Position numbers and translations under genes: made by a program. Source: an uncultured Sutterella sp. (GTDB lineage: Bacteria; Pseudomonadota; Gammaproteobacteria; Burkholderiales; Burkholderiaceae_F). Taken from it: 64,000 nucleotides of DNA. The stretch spans positions 1-64,000 of the forward strand of contig CAJMEC010000004.1 in NCBI GenBank assembly GCA_905212345.1. The letters run 5' to 3'. This document shows, piece after piece, positions 52,666-61,739 of this stretch; position 1 is the first letter of the stretch, and each line of letters opens with the position of its first letter. The notes beneath the pieces are model-generated. The model made no database searches. It had not been told where the DNA came from and saw only the letters and a list, made by a program, of their open reading frames with translations.

Positions 52666-52706
52666 TTAAAAGTCATCGATATACTTTAATTTAAGGTATG
52701 TTTAAA

Positions 52707-52737
52707 TAAGGGGGTGTTCCGAAAGGACACCCCCTTA
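52707..52737 (+). terminator. Rho-independent-type terminator after the symporter
   Basis: TAAGGGGGTGTTCC and GGACACCCCCTTA pair with one bulge around a GAAA tetraloop. Confidence 0.85.
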
Positions 52738-53221
52738 AATCATCTTTACAACACATACTCCTTTAGATTTTTTAATGATCGCCTATACAAACTATTGGTG
52801 TAAATTCTGGAATTTTTTAAATCAACAATTGTTTGCACAAATATTTTTATTGATGTCCTATTTGAAGTGACACGAATTTCTGAGTAAAGCCATTGACCCA
52901 ATCCAGATATTAGACCTTACTGCCATAAACCTTGAACGAATCCATCTTAATGTACAAAAACAAGTGTCTTGTCCTGAAAAAAGTTGACACTTTTTGATTA
53001 GTAAAGGAGTGTCAGATGACATATTTCAGAGACTCGACGGAGTTGACTTGTCCTGAAATCGGTTGTCAGTTCCTGTGACCGTAGAAGTTTTCCTACAATT
53101 TTCGTTTGTAACAAAATGGTATTTCAATCGTCATCGGATATACCTTCAAATACAATCAATTCATCACAGCATCTTTTTGACTTGAATCCATGGTTGCTTC
53201 AGTTATTTTGAGGAGCAGACG
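52738..53221. other. Gene-poor gap with a possible insertion-sequence remnant
   Basis: This gap has no long gene. At 52969 and 53048 there are two direct copies of TTGTCCTGAAA, each followed within a few bases by a GTTG run (GTTGACAC, GTTGTCAG). GACACT and AGTGTC form an inverted repeat between them. A 20-codon frame with an AAAGGAG ribosome site begins at 53015. TGTCCTGAAA-type ends recall IS3-family termini, so this may be the worn end of an insertion sequence. No transposase domain is readable. Confidence 0.35.
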
Positions 53222-53854
53222 ATGAAAAAATTTCAATTGGCATTAACGGCGATTTCAGCAATTCTATTAGCGTCCTGTGCTCAAAAAGATCCTCTCGTTG
53301 GTACTTGGGTTCAGCCCATCAAATCCATGCCGGGGCAGCTCCAAGGTTTTGAGCTCCAAGAGGATGGACAAGCCCGTTCCGTCAATATGGCGACACTTGA
53401 TTATGAAGCTTGGGCCCGTGACGGCGATCAGTTGCGTTTATCGGGTAAAAGTATCGGCAATCACCAAACTTTAACTTTTAATGAGGTTTGGACGATTGAT
53501 CGTCTTACCGATGAGGGATTAATCTTAAAGAAAGGAGATAATGTTCAGCGGTATGAGAAGGCGACTGATCAGACAGTTGTTTCAGATTTGAAAACGGTAA
53601 AAGGTACTTTAATCCTTGGGCATGAAACGCGCTCATTCATTCCCGAAGGCTCGTGTGAAGCCTATTGGATTGTCGACAAAACAGGTAAGCTCTACCGGGA
53701 CTATGACAAACTGACCAAAGGCGTCAAAAACGGCACGCCTTTGACCGCACAACTAAGAGTCAAGGACATGGGACCTTCAAAGGAAGGTTTCGCGGCAACC
53801 TATAAGAGTGTTTGGCATGTCTACGGCATTGATAGCTTACAGGAAACAAAATAA
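53222..53854 (+). CDS. Lipoprotein with a lipocalin-like domain
   Basis: The 210-residue protein has a signal peptide with lipobox LLASC (Cys19). The mature part looks like two small beta-barrel domains: a lipocalin-5-like first half (DPLVGTWVQPI, FELQEDGQARSVN) and an NlpE-like second half (YWIVDKTGKLYRD). Such proteins sit in the outer or inner membrane and respond to envelope conditions or copper in NlpE. The function here is unknown. Confidence 0.7.
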   Translation: MKKFQLALTAISAILLASCAQKDPLVGTWVQPIKSMPGQLQGFELQEDGQARSVNMATLDYEAWARDGDQLRLSGKSIGNHQTLTFNEVWTIDRLTDEGLILKKGDNVQRYEKATDQTVVSDLKTVKGTLILGHETRSFIPEGSCEAYWIVDKTGKLYRDYDKLTKGVKNGTPLTAQLRVKDMGPSKEGFAATYKSVWHVYGIDSLQETK

Positions 53855-54005
53855 ATTTTTCGCCCAAACAAACGTAAAAGTTGACAATTAGAACATCTTT
53901 GGATGACAAATAACTAATTGATTTATTTAGGTATTTTAGCTAATTTGTCGTCAAAATATCAGCGATATACTCTCCGAAATTACTGATTCAAGACAGGAGG
54001 GTGTG

Positions 54006-55163
54006 ATGATTAATCGCCGTCAATTATTTAAAGGATCCGCCTTGATTCTTGGCGCCATGTATATGCACAATACATTGGCGAAAGAGTCAGTTGCCGCCGG
54101 AGAAGAATTTGTGCCGTCCAAAACGAATCCTTTACTGTTAAATTTCAACGAAAACTCATTGGGCATGTCACCCAAAGCTAAGGAAGCCGTGGTCAATTCG
54201 CTTTCCATGGCATTTCGTTATCCGGATAGCCAACGGGCTGACTTGATTGAAGCAATTGCCAAATCCAAGGACTTAACGACTAAACACGTGACGATCGGCA
54301 ACGGCAGTTCAGAAGTGATTCAATCGGCTGTATTGGCTTTTGTTCAAAAGGCAAAAGATGCCAAGAAAGACGTTCAATTGATTGTTCCGGATCCGACGTT
54401 TAACTACGCAGAGCTTTATGCCTCTTCCATCGGTTTAGCCGTCAAGAAAGTTACTTTGAAAGCTAAAACCTATGATTTGGACTTGCCTCGGATGAAAAAG
54501 GCGGTTGATCAATTTAAGGGCGTCTCGATTGTTTATATTTGCAATCCTAATAATCCGACAGCAACAATTACAGACTCAAACGAAATCGATCAATGGGTGA
54601 AATCGGCTTCCGCCGATACGTACTTTATTTTTGATGAGGCTTACGCTGAGTTTGTCACGGACAAGCGTTTCAAGTCAGCTCTTGCCTACGTCAAAGAGGG
54701 CAATCCTAATGTTATTGTGACTCGTACTTTCTCTAAGATTTATGCGATGGCTGGATTGCGCATGGGATACGGAATTGCGCTGCCTCAAACTGCAGCTTAC
54801 GTGGACAGCTTTGCAAGTATTGATAACACGAACTTAGCCGGCGCTGTGGCCGCTAAGGCAAGTCTTGAAGACGATCTTTTCTTCCAAAAAAGTTTGCAGA
54901 GCAATACCCTGTCTCGCAAAATTGTCACCGATGCGCTGGATGAGTTAGGTCTCGCCTACCTTCCTTCCCAAGCCAACTTCATTTTTCATCAGATCAAAGG
55001 TGATCATGATACGTATAAAAAACGCATGGCAGAAGCCAACGTATTTGTCGGACGTGAGTTTGCGCCGGCAGTCGGCTTTAACCGTTTGACGTTGGGAACA
55101 CCATCTGAAATGAAAGCTTTTGTGAAGGTGTTAAAGGACTTCAGAAAGAAAGGCTGGATCTAA
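54006..55163 (+). CDS. Tat-exported HisC-like PLP aminotransferase
   Basis: The 385-residue protein begins with a twin-arginine signal (NRRQLFKGSALILGA; cleavage near residue 25). The mature part is a fold-I aminotransferase of the histidinol-phosphate aminotransferase type: FNENSLGMSPKA, CNPNNPTATI, FDEAYAEF and RTFSKIYAMAGLRMGYG, with PLP Lys244. HisC proteins are normally cytosolic, so an exported form suggests a periplasmic amino-acid or amine transaminase loaded with PLP before export. It stands alone. The ATG at 54006 is 5 bases from AGGAGG; a GTG at 54003 is too close. Confidence 0.85.
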   Translation: MINRRQLFKGSALILGAMYMHNTLAKESVAAGEEFVPSKTNPLLLNFNENSLGMSPKAKEAVVNSLSMAFRYPDSQRADLIEAIAKSKDLTTKHVTIGNGSSEVIQSAVLAFVQKAKDAKKDVQLIVPDPTFNYAELYASSIGLAVKKVTLKAKTYDLDLPRMKKAVDQFKGVSIVYICNPNNPTATITDSNEIDQWVKSASADTYFIFDEAYAEFVTDKRFKSALAYVKEGNPNVIVTRTFSKIYAMAGLRMGYGIALPQTAAYVDSFASIDNTNLAGAVAAKASLEDDLFFQKSLQSNTLSRKIVTDALDELGLAYLPSQANFIFHQIKGDHDTYKKRMAEANVFVGREFAPAVGFNRLTLGTPSEMKAFVKVLKDFRKKGWI

Positions 55164-55270
55164 GATCCAAAAATTCAAAACTTGAAGTTGAAAAAAGTGG
55201 AGAGTTTATCTGACTACCCAAAGCGCCTAGCTCTTAAATCGATAAAACACTTTGTAAGTAAAAGAAATCA

Positions 55271-55297
55271 AAGAAGCGCGAGCGTATCGCGCTTCTT
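55271..55297 (+). terminator. Terminator after the exported aminotransferase
   Basis: A 10-base stem AAGAAGCGCG (55271-55280) / CGCGCTTCTT (55288-55297) is followed by TTG and a T-rich run. Confidence 0.8.
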
Positions 55298-55830
55298 TTG
55301 TCATCGTTTTGAGTGTAAAGGCATTCATCAAGCTGTGCCTCATTGTCGCTAATCCATAAACCAGACAATAACTTCAGCAGTGACTCAAACGGTAGCTTTA
55401 AAACTCCGCTAACTGACTGTCTTTGAGCTCTTGCTTTTGCCTCGGCGCTTTGCTCTTAACGTTCTTTTGAATACGATCTTGTCAGTGATCTTGAGCAGCG
55501 AGTATTTACGACCTTAAATATCGATGGGATTTTGCATGATAGTGCATTATCAAATAATAAGGCGCTATGAGAAAGTCTCAAATCAACTAATTGAAAATAA
55601 AAGAAAATTTCTATTAAGTTTAGAAGTAACTTGACGTTAATAAAGTCACCATAGAACTAATAATTCAGGAAGTCAGGATACAATCAGAGAGTTTTATTTC
55701 AATATTAAACTAATATTTATATACTATTGATTAAGTATTATTTTTAATATATTCGACAAAAATCCCTGTATAGATTACAAGGTTTATGTTAGAGTTCTCA
55801 CTGTTTAAATTGAATTGTTGATTCAACACT
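55298..55830. other. AT-rich gap before cadR
   Basis: No recognisable gene. On the minus strand, about 55560 to 55240, one frame is open except for a single stop and reads as a short unknown peptide with a LPFESLLKLLSGLW stretch. No domain is recognised and it may be chance. The last ~70 bases hold the cadR promoter region. Confidence 0.3.
55764..55782 (+). promoter_or_regulatory. Candidate MerR-family operator upstream of cadR
   Basis: An imperfect dyad CCCTGTA-N5-TACAAGG (one mismatch) lies about 50 bases before the cadR start. MerR-type sites have this form, with CCnTG halves. The -35 and -10 elements are not clear. Confidence 0.45.
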
Positions 55831-56304
55831 ATGCGTATTGGAGAACTGTCCAAATTATCCGGCGTAGCCGTGGAGACCATTCGTTTTTATGAAAACGAGG
55901 GACTTATCCCTAAAGCGGCCCGTTCGATGAACAATTACCGCTCTTACACGGAAAGTCACCTCAAGCGTTTGCAGTTTATCCGTCACTGTCGAAGCCTTGA
56001 CATGAGTCTGGAAGATATCAAACTCTTAAGTGATGTCGGCGCCAGGCGTAATGAAGAGGCCTGCAAAGTGCAGGAAATCATTTCCCGTCACATGAAAAAG
56101 ATTGACGAACAAATCAACGCGTTAAAAGAGTTGCGCCAGCATTTGGGACTATTGTCACTGTGCTGTCATGGCAATCACGCCAATGGCGAGCCCTGCGGCA
56201 TTATCGAAGGTCTCAATAGCGGCGCTTGCTGCCACAATTGTGAAAACCTCAAAGTCAAACGAACGGTTAAGAAATCGGACTTAACGAAACACACCAATCT
56301 CTAA
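55831..56304 (+). CDS. cadR: CadR/PbrR-type metal-responsive regulator (MerR family)
   Basis: The 157-residue protein has the MerR N-terminal helix-turn-helix (MRIGELSKLSGVAVETIRFYENEGLI), the long dimerisation helix (about 80-110) and a Cys/His-rich metal site at the C-terminus (CCHGNHANGEPC, then ACCHNC). CadR-type regulators turn on Cd/Zn/Pb exporters. No metal ATPase or CzcD gene is adjacent; the next gene is a DUF2569 membrane protein 6 bases downstream. Confidence 0.87.
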   Translation: MRIGELSKLSGVAVETIRFYENEGLIPKAARSMNNYRSYTESHLKRLQFIRHCRSLDMSLEDIKLLSDVGARRNEEACKVQEIISRHMKKIDEQINALKELRQHLGLLSLCCHGNHANGEPCGIIEGLNSGACCHNCENLKVKRTVKKSDLTKHTNL

Positions 56305-56310
56305 TTCATC

Positions 56311-56931
56311 ATGCTCAGTCAATTTTTCACCTTTGAAGTTTTAATGGTTCTCGGAATTTTAGGAATTCTGACCGCTTGCCCAACTTATTTTATTTATGCG
56401 ATTGCGCGCACCAAACCATCCGCGCGTCCCATTCCATACTTTCCGCATGGCGTGCACGGCTGGCTCCTAGTCTTTGTGGCTACAGTTATTCTCTCCATCA
56501 TTCTGACAGCCATTGACGCGATAAACGCCGTTAATGTCATGAACCAAGCCGGCGCCATGAATTGGGCGGTCCTTTCTCCCTCCATCGTCATCATCGGCTT
56601 GTACATTTACTGCCTTTGGTTAATTGCCCGCAAGCGCGAAGCCTATGTTGTCAAACAAACCATTGTGATTTTGTGGGTTGTGGGACCGATCTCGCTAATG
56701 TTCTTGAGCCTGCTTTTCGGTGCTTCGGTTGATAACGCCACGGTGGTTCGCTCATGTCTTTATGCAGCACTTTGGACGCTTTACTTTTTATTTTCAAAAC
56801 GCGTGGCCTGTACCTACGGAACCAAAGCCGTAGACTCTTATGTGCACTTGGCCATTGAAATGGCTGATGCTCAAAAAGCACAAAAAGAACGGGAAGAAAA
56901 GGCTGAAAAAGCTGAAAAAGTAAAAAAATAA
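56311..56931 (+). CDS. DUF2569 membrane protein
   Basis: The 206-residue protein has four predicted membrane segments and the DUF2569 pattern (GVHGWLLVFVATVIL, FSKRVACTYG), ending in a Lys/Glu-rich tail (EKAEKAEKVKK). The function of DUF2569 is unknown. It starts 6 bases after cadR, so it is likely co-transcribed and may respond to metal. Confidence 0.75.
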   Translation: MLSQFFTFEVLMVLGILGILTACPTYFIYAIARTKPSARPIPYFPHGVHGWLLVFVATVILSIILTAIDAINAVNVMNQAGAMNWAVLSPSIVIIGLYIYCLWLIARKREAYVVKQTIVILWVVGPISLMFLSLLFGASVDNATVVRSCLYAALWTLYFLFSKRVACTYGTKAVDSYVHLAIEMADAQKAQKEREEKAEKAEKVKK

Positions 56932-56944
56932 TGGCTTAGCCTAC

Positions 56945-56986
56945 AAAAAAGCCTTCCGACTTAAAATTTAAGCGGAAGGCTTTTTT
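56945..56986. terminator. Bidirectional terminator after the DUF2569 gene
   Basis: A 14-base perfect stem AAAAAAGCCTTCCG / CGGAAGGCTTTTTT, with T-runs on both strands. Confidence 0.92.
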
Positions 56987-56999
56987 ATAGAAACCGATT

Positions 57000-57404
57000 T
57001 TAGAAGCCGTATTCCTCACGATTGCGCTCAATGGCTTCCTTCTTAGATTCTTCATCAGTGTAGAAACCCAGACGGCGATATTCCTGCTTAGGCGCATCCA
57101 AATAACCGACACAACGGAAGGTGTAAGTTACCTTGGCGCCGTTGCCAGTTTGATGTCCTGAACGAGACACAGCCTGCAGGGGCTGCATGCCCTGATTTCT
57201 TTTACCGCAAAAATCAATCGCTTCCTGGCGAGCGTTGTCGCGGACAATCACTTCTTGTTCAACCCACGGTTGCTGCAGTTGAAGCTCAAAAGTTGTAGAG
57301 TCTATTTGCTTCATGCTACGCTCCGGGATAAATTTTTCAGATGAAGCGCAGCCTGCGAGCAGGGTAACGGCCAAAACAGAACCAATCAAGGTCAACGTAC
57401 GCAT
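57000..57404 (-). CDS. Small lipoprotein of unknown function
   Basis: The 134-residue protein has a lipoprotein signal with lipobox LLAGC (Cys19). The mature part has FELQLQQPWVEQEVIVRDN and two cysteines (FCGKRNQG, FRCVG) that may form a disulfide. No family was recognised. It lies between the terminator and the ATPase gene on the same strand as the latter. Confidence 0.65.
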   Translation of the reverse strand: MRTLTLIGSVLAVTLLAGCASSEKFIPERSMKQIDSTTFELQLQQPWVEQEVIVRDNARQEAIDFCGKRNQGMQPLQAVSRSGHQTGNGAKVTYTFRCVGYLDAPKQEYRRLGFYTDEESKKEAIERNREEYGF

Positions 57405-57444
57405 ACCAATTCCTTATTTTTTGACGTGGATATTGTACAGGCAT

Positions 57445-58623
57445 TTAAAGTGACGAGGCGGCAACGATTGGGTAAGAAGTTGTTTCGACCGCCAGTGTAC
57501 CGTCAGAGATAAATAACATGTCCTGACAGGCTCCACCGATTTTGACAAGCACATCGCCGTGGCGGATGCTTTCTTTCATAGAGGGTGCCTTTTGACTTAA
57601 AAAGGCGATAGGAAGCCAGCCGTTTGACGATTCTATGGCAAGCTCAACGTGTTTACGAGCCGTGTCACGATAAAAAAATATCTGTGGGCGAACGCCTTGG
57701 CCCTCATAGTTTTTGATAATTTCTGCAGCCGTAAAACCGGCTAGCACACCGTAATAGTTCGCGTGCGCGTAGAGCTCTTCACCCGAGGAGCAACCCAAAA
57801 GGAAAGTCAAAAGGCCGCTGTCGGCATAAGTTATTTTGGATCGTTTCACTTGTCTACGTTCTTTCAGTTTCATTGAAGGGACTTCCAAAATCACGCCGCA
57901 ATCGAGCAAAAAGTCAGTCCAATAAATAGCCGTGGCATAACTGATACCGGCCTCTTTTGCGTATTTGGAATGATTGAGCTCTTGCATATTGTGCTCGGCC
58001 AACACCTTCATGTAGCGAAAAAAGAGGGCGTCTTTGTAAGCATGAAGAACATCTCGGACATGATTGGCAAAAAACTCAGCCAGCCAAGACTCATAAAAAG
58101 AGGAGGTCGATTGAGACAAATCGCTACGGGGCAGAAAACCGTTACGAATCACATCAAAAAAACCGGGCTGAGGGTAGCTGATACGAAGCGCGATCGCTTC
58201 ATTGCCCCACAGACACGGCTCTTTTTGGGCGTACTCTCTTTGTGAAAAAGGCAACACAGTGTGGCATTGCAAGCCCGCGTATTCAATCAAAAGTTTTTTC
58301 TTTTCTGACGGTAAATAACCGACAAGCACGATTTGTGAAAAATCGTCCGTTGGCAAGTAATCCGTCAATTCAGGCGCCTTTTCTATCCCATCGACAATCA
58401 ACCGTTTGCCATAAACGGAGAAAAAATCCGCCGGTTGAGCGCGGGCGAGGTTTCTCGGGTAAATGTCATTGAGGTCCACATAGGCCAAATCACTGAAAAC
58501 GGTTTTCACTAATGAAGTTTTGCCGACGCCGGGCATTCCACTGATAAGAAAAAGATTGTGCGTTTCACGCTCGCTTTTCAAAACATTGGCTAATGATCGA
58601 ATGATATGGGCTGCAATAGGCAT
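57445..58623 (-). CDS. DUF4143-type AAA ATPase
   Basis: The 392-residue protein has an N-terminal P-loop (GMPGVGKTSLV near residue 30), an LIVDGIEKAPEL Walker B-like region, and a winged-helix/DUF4143-type C-terminal half (YADSGLLTFLLG, FTAAEIIKNYEGQG). Proteins of this type are common in anaerobes and their role is poorly known. No partner gene is adjacent. Confidence 0.8.
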   Translation of the reverse strand: MPIAAHIIRSLANVLKSERETHNLFLISGMPGVGKTSLVKTVFSDLAYVDLNDIYPRNLARAQPADFFSVYGKRLIVDGIEKAPELTDYLPTDDFSQIVLVGYLPSEKKKLLIEYAGLQCHTVLPFSQREYAQKEPCLWGNEAIALRISYPQPGFFDVIRNGFLPRSDLSQSTSSFYESWLAEFFANHVRDVLHAYKDALFFRYMKVLAEHNMQELNHSKYAKEAGISYATAIYWTDFLLDCGVILEVPSMKLKERRQVKRSKITYADSGLLTFLLGCSSGEELYAHANYYGVLAGFTAAEIIKNYEGQGVRPQIFFYRDTARKHVELAIESSNGWLPIAFLSQKAPSMKESIRHGDVLVKIGGACQDMLFISDGTLAVETTSYPIVAASSL

Positions 58624-58905
58624 TTTTAATGTTTGGTAAAAATTGAAATGATATTTTTATTTTAACAAAGTCACTGCGCTGTTGATGAACTGAACTTTCA
58701 GTCTTAGGCGATTTGTCGAAAACACATCCGTAGCCGATTATCATCGGCAAGGCAAGTTTTGTTCTTAAAGGGAGCTTTTTAAAATTTTATTGAGTAAAAG
58801 AATATTGTGGTAAATTAAAAATATTTACTTATTCCTTTATTACAAGGGACTTTGGTAACACCGGCTTTTACGACGCTGATGATCAATGATGAGCGGAGAA
58901 TAACA

Positions 58906-60108
58906 ATGTCAAACTCAATTAAACTCGCGGCGCTTAATAAACATTCAGCCATCTGTTCGGAAATTGGCCTTTTTAATACACGCTGGGCTGAGTTCGTACA
59001 GCACTACCACCGAACAATCTCCGGTTACAGTCAGACACCGTTAAAAACACTTAAGCAGTTCAGTCAATCATTTGATGTCGGAAATATTTATGTTAAGGAC
59101 GAAAGTTTTCGTTTTGGTTTAAATGCTTTCAAAGCTTTAGGCAGTTCCTACTGCATGGCAACACTCTTGGCTGACCGACTCGGATTGCCTCTCAGTCAGA
59201 TGACATACGAAAAACTGACCACACCGGATGTCAAAAAAAGACTGGGCACCTTGACCTTTGTGACTGCCACCGACGGCAACCACGGCAGGGGAGTGGCTTA
59301 GAGTGCAAAGACCTTGGGTCACAAAAGTATTGTTTTGATGCCTAAGGGAACCGCCACAGAGCGCTTGGACAATATTAAAAAACTCGGCGCAAACGCTTCC
59401 ATCACGCAATACGAATACGATGACACAGTCAAAATGGCCGCTGAAGTAGCCCGTCAGACGGGTGGCGTATTGGTTCAAGACACCGCATGGGATGGCTATG
59501 AAGATATCCCCACCCGGATTATGCAAGGCTATCTGACTTTGGGCCTTGAGATAATCGAACAGCTAAACGGCGTCACTCCAACGCACATTTTCCTTCAGGC
59601 CGGTGTCGGATCCATGGCCGCGGCGGTTGCGGCCTTCTTTGCTAATTTCTATGGTGAAAATCGTCCGGTCATCACCATTGTCGAGCCCCATGGGGCCGAT
59701 TGCCTTTATCGTACGGCTTACGCGGACGATGGAGAAATTCATGCCTATGAGGGTGAGCTTCAGTCCATTATGGCCGGACTCTGCTGTGGCATTCCCTGCA
59801 CCGTAGCCTGGCGTTTGCTTAAACATTGCGCCGATTTCTTTGTTTCGATGCCCGATTCAGTCGCCGCAAACGGAATGCGGATATTAGGGGCCCCGATGGG
59901 AGATGATCCCCGGATTATTTCCGGTGAAAGCGGAGCGTCAACCTTTGGTTTGGTGTCTGAAATTCTTCGCAAACCGGAAAATCGTTTTATTAAAGACGCC
60001 TTAGGGATTGATGCTCAATCCAATATCGTTTGCATTTCCACCGAAGGCGACACGGATCGGACCAATTACCGTCGAATTGTTTGGGACGGCGCGTACTGTT
60101 CCAATTAG
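58906..60108 (+). pseudogene. dpaL: Diaminopropionate ammonia-lyase, interrupted by one amber codon
   Basis: Read through one stop, the frame gives about 400 codons, the length of E. coli DpaL (YgeX), a PLP enzyme that splits 2,3-diaminopropionate to pyruvate and ammonia. The PLP Lys76 in NAFKALG, DGNHGRGVA, and later QDTAWDGY, QAGVGSMAAAV and STEGDTDR are intact. At codon 132 (59299-59301) there is TAG where the family has Trp (GVAW), a one-base change from TGG. No frameshift is seen. The rest is well conserved, so the mutation is recent, is a sequencing error, or is suppressed. The start follows a GGAG. Confidence 0.88.
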
Positions 60109-60114
60109 GTTAAA

Positions 60115-60145
60115 AAATCCCCGCCTCATGACGATGAAGCGGGGA
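60115..60145 (-). terminator. Terminator of the amino-acid ABC operon
   Basis: TCCCCGC (60118-60124) pairs with GCGGGGA (60139-60145). On the minus strand it is followed by six T. Confidence 0.85.
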
Positions 60146-60173
60146 CTTGTATTGAAAAGACTGTGAAACGTAA

Positions 60174-60911
60174 TCAGAGCACGCGTTTTAAGAACGCACG
60201 CGTACGGGCTTCTTTCGGATTAACTAACACTTCTTCGGGTGAACCTTGTTCAACGATGACGCCACCGTCCATGAAAATGACGCGGTCGGCCACTTCGCGG
60301 GCGAAAGTGATTTCGTGTGTAACGACGATCATCGTCATGCCATCGTCGGCAAGACTTTTCATAACCGCCAACACTTCACCCACCAATTCCGGATCAAGGG
60401 CCGAAGTCGGTTCGTCAAATAAAATCACCTTCGGGTCCATGGCAAGTGTTCGGGCAATGGCGACGCGCTGTTGCTGACCGCCTGAAAGGCGCACTGGGTA
60501 TTGATCGGCTTTATCGGCCAAACCTACTCGTTCCAAAGTTTCTAGAGCACGCTTTTGAGCGGCTTCTTTCGATTTACCGCTGACCACCATTTGGCCCAAC
60601 ATCACATTTTCAATGACGGTCTTATGCGGCCAGAGGTTAAAGCGCTGAAAGACCATGCCTAAGTGTTCCCGGACCTTGTTGATATTTACTTTGCGGTCAG
60701 TAATTTCTTGACCGGCCACTTTAATGCAACCCGAGTCCGCGTCTTCTAATGCATTAATGCAACGAAGCATCGTGGATTTACCCGAACCTGACGGTCCCAA
60801 CACAACCACTTTTTCACCGCGATGAACAGTAAGATCAATGCCTTTGAGTACTTCAAGCGGTCCGTAATTTTTGTGCAAATCGCGAATTTCAACAACCACT
60901 TCGTTACTCAT
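60174..60911 (-). CDS. glnQ: Polar amino-acid ABC transporter ATP-binding protein (GlnQ-like)
   Basis: The 245-residue protein has Walker A GPSGSGKSTM, the signature LSGGQQQRVAIARTLA, and Walker B FDEPTSALDPE. It energises an amino-acid importer with the adjacent permease and binding protein. Its start overlaps the permease stop by 4 bases. Glutamine specificity is not certain; it is named for similarity only. Confidence 0.93.
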   Translation of the reverse strand: MSNEVVVEIRDLHKNYGPLEVLKGIDLTVHRGEKVVVLGPSGSGKSTMLRCINALEDADSGCIKVAGQEITDRKVNINKVREHLGMVFQRFNLWPHKTVIENVMLGQMVVSGKSKEAAQKRALETLERVGLADKADQYPVRLSGGQQQRVAIARTLAMDPKVILFDEPTSALDPELVGEVLAVMKSLADDGMTMIVVTHEITFAREVADRVIFMDGGVIVEQGSPEEVLVNPKEARTRAFLKRVL

Positions 60912-61657
60912 TTGTCATCTCCTTTACCCAAACGTTTTTCCATTTCACGGATGAGATAGGCCAAACCCAATGTCATTACCCAGTACATCAAAGAAATGGT
61001 GAGGTACGGTTCCCAATAACGCGCCGAAGCACCGGCAACGGTACGGGCAGCGTAAGCCAATTCTGTCAAACCAATCGCGGAAACCAATGAGGAGTCCTTC
61101 AAAATAGCAATGGCATTATTGCCTAAAGCGGGCAGCATTCGACGGAAAGCTTGAGGCATGATGATGTGGCGCATTGTTTGCCACCAGGTCATGCCGATGG
61201 ATCGAGCGGCTTCCGTTTGACCTTTGTCGAGCGACTGAATGCCGGCGCGGAAAACTTCACTCATATAAGCGCCGGCATTCAAGGTAATGGCAAAAAAGCC
61301 GGCGATAAAAGCGCCGTAGTCACTGCGAAGCTCACGGGCAAGTGCCCCGTCAATGATGAGACCGTCGACCGGATGAATGAAAATCGGCAAGACAGCAAAG
61401 TACATCAAGAAAATCTGAACGAAAAGGGGAGTGCCACGGAAAAAGCTCACCCAAATGGTCACAGGCCAACGAACGCCGTAATAAAGTATTGTCTTCCAGG
61501 GGTCATGTCTGGCGCTGGCCATTCTCGCCATGCCCAAAATCATCCCAAGCACAATGCCACAGCAGACGCAACCGATTGTTAATTCAATGGTAATTTCTGC
61601 GCCTTCAACGAACAGCGGCCAGTACTCAGCCAATACGTCTAAACGAAAACCACCCAT
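60908..61657 (-). CDS. Polar amino-acid ABC transporter permease
   Basis: The 249-residue inner-membrane protein has the HEQRO-type permease pattern (WPVTIWVSFFRGTPLFVQI, then AGAYMSEVFRAGIQSLDKGQTEAARSIGM with the EAA loop). It pairs with the ATP-binding protein below it. A hairpin separates it from the binding-protein gene upstream. Confidence 0.92.
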   Translation of the reverse strand: MGGFRLDVLAEYWPLFVEGAEITIELTIGCVCCGIVLGMILGMARMASARHDPWKTILYYGVRWPVTIWVSFFRGTPLFVQIFLMYFAVLPIFIHPVDGLIIDGALARELRSDYGAFIAGFFAITLNAGAYMSEVFRAGIQSLDKGQTEAARSIGMTWWQTMRHIIMPQAFRRMLPALGNNAIAILKDSSLVSAIGLTELAYAARTVAGASARYWEPYLTISLMYWVMTLGLAYLIREMEKRLGKGDDK

Positions 61658-61684
61658 TTATTCTTACCTCTTTTATCCGAAAAA

Positions 61685-61714
61685 CCCGACAACGCTTTTG
61701 TAAACGCTGTCGGG
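61685..61714 (-). terminator. Attenuator-type hairpin between binding protein and permease genes
   Basis: CCCGACAACG (61685-61694) pairs with CGCTGTCGGG (61705-61714), with one mismatch. It lies in the 82-base gap of the operon and would let more binding protein than permease be made. Confidence 0.65.
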
Positions 61715-61739
61715 AACTTTTCTTAAACGTATTTATAAA

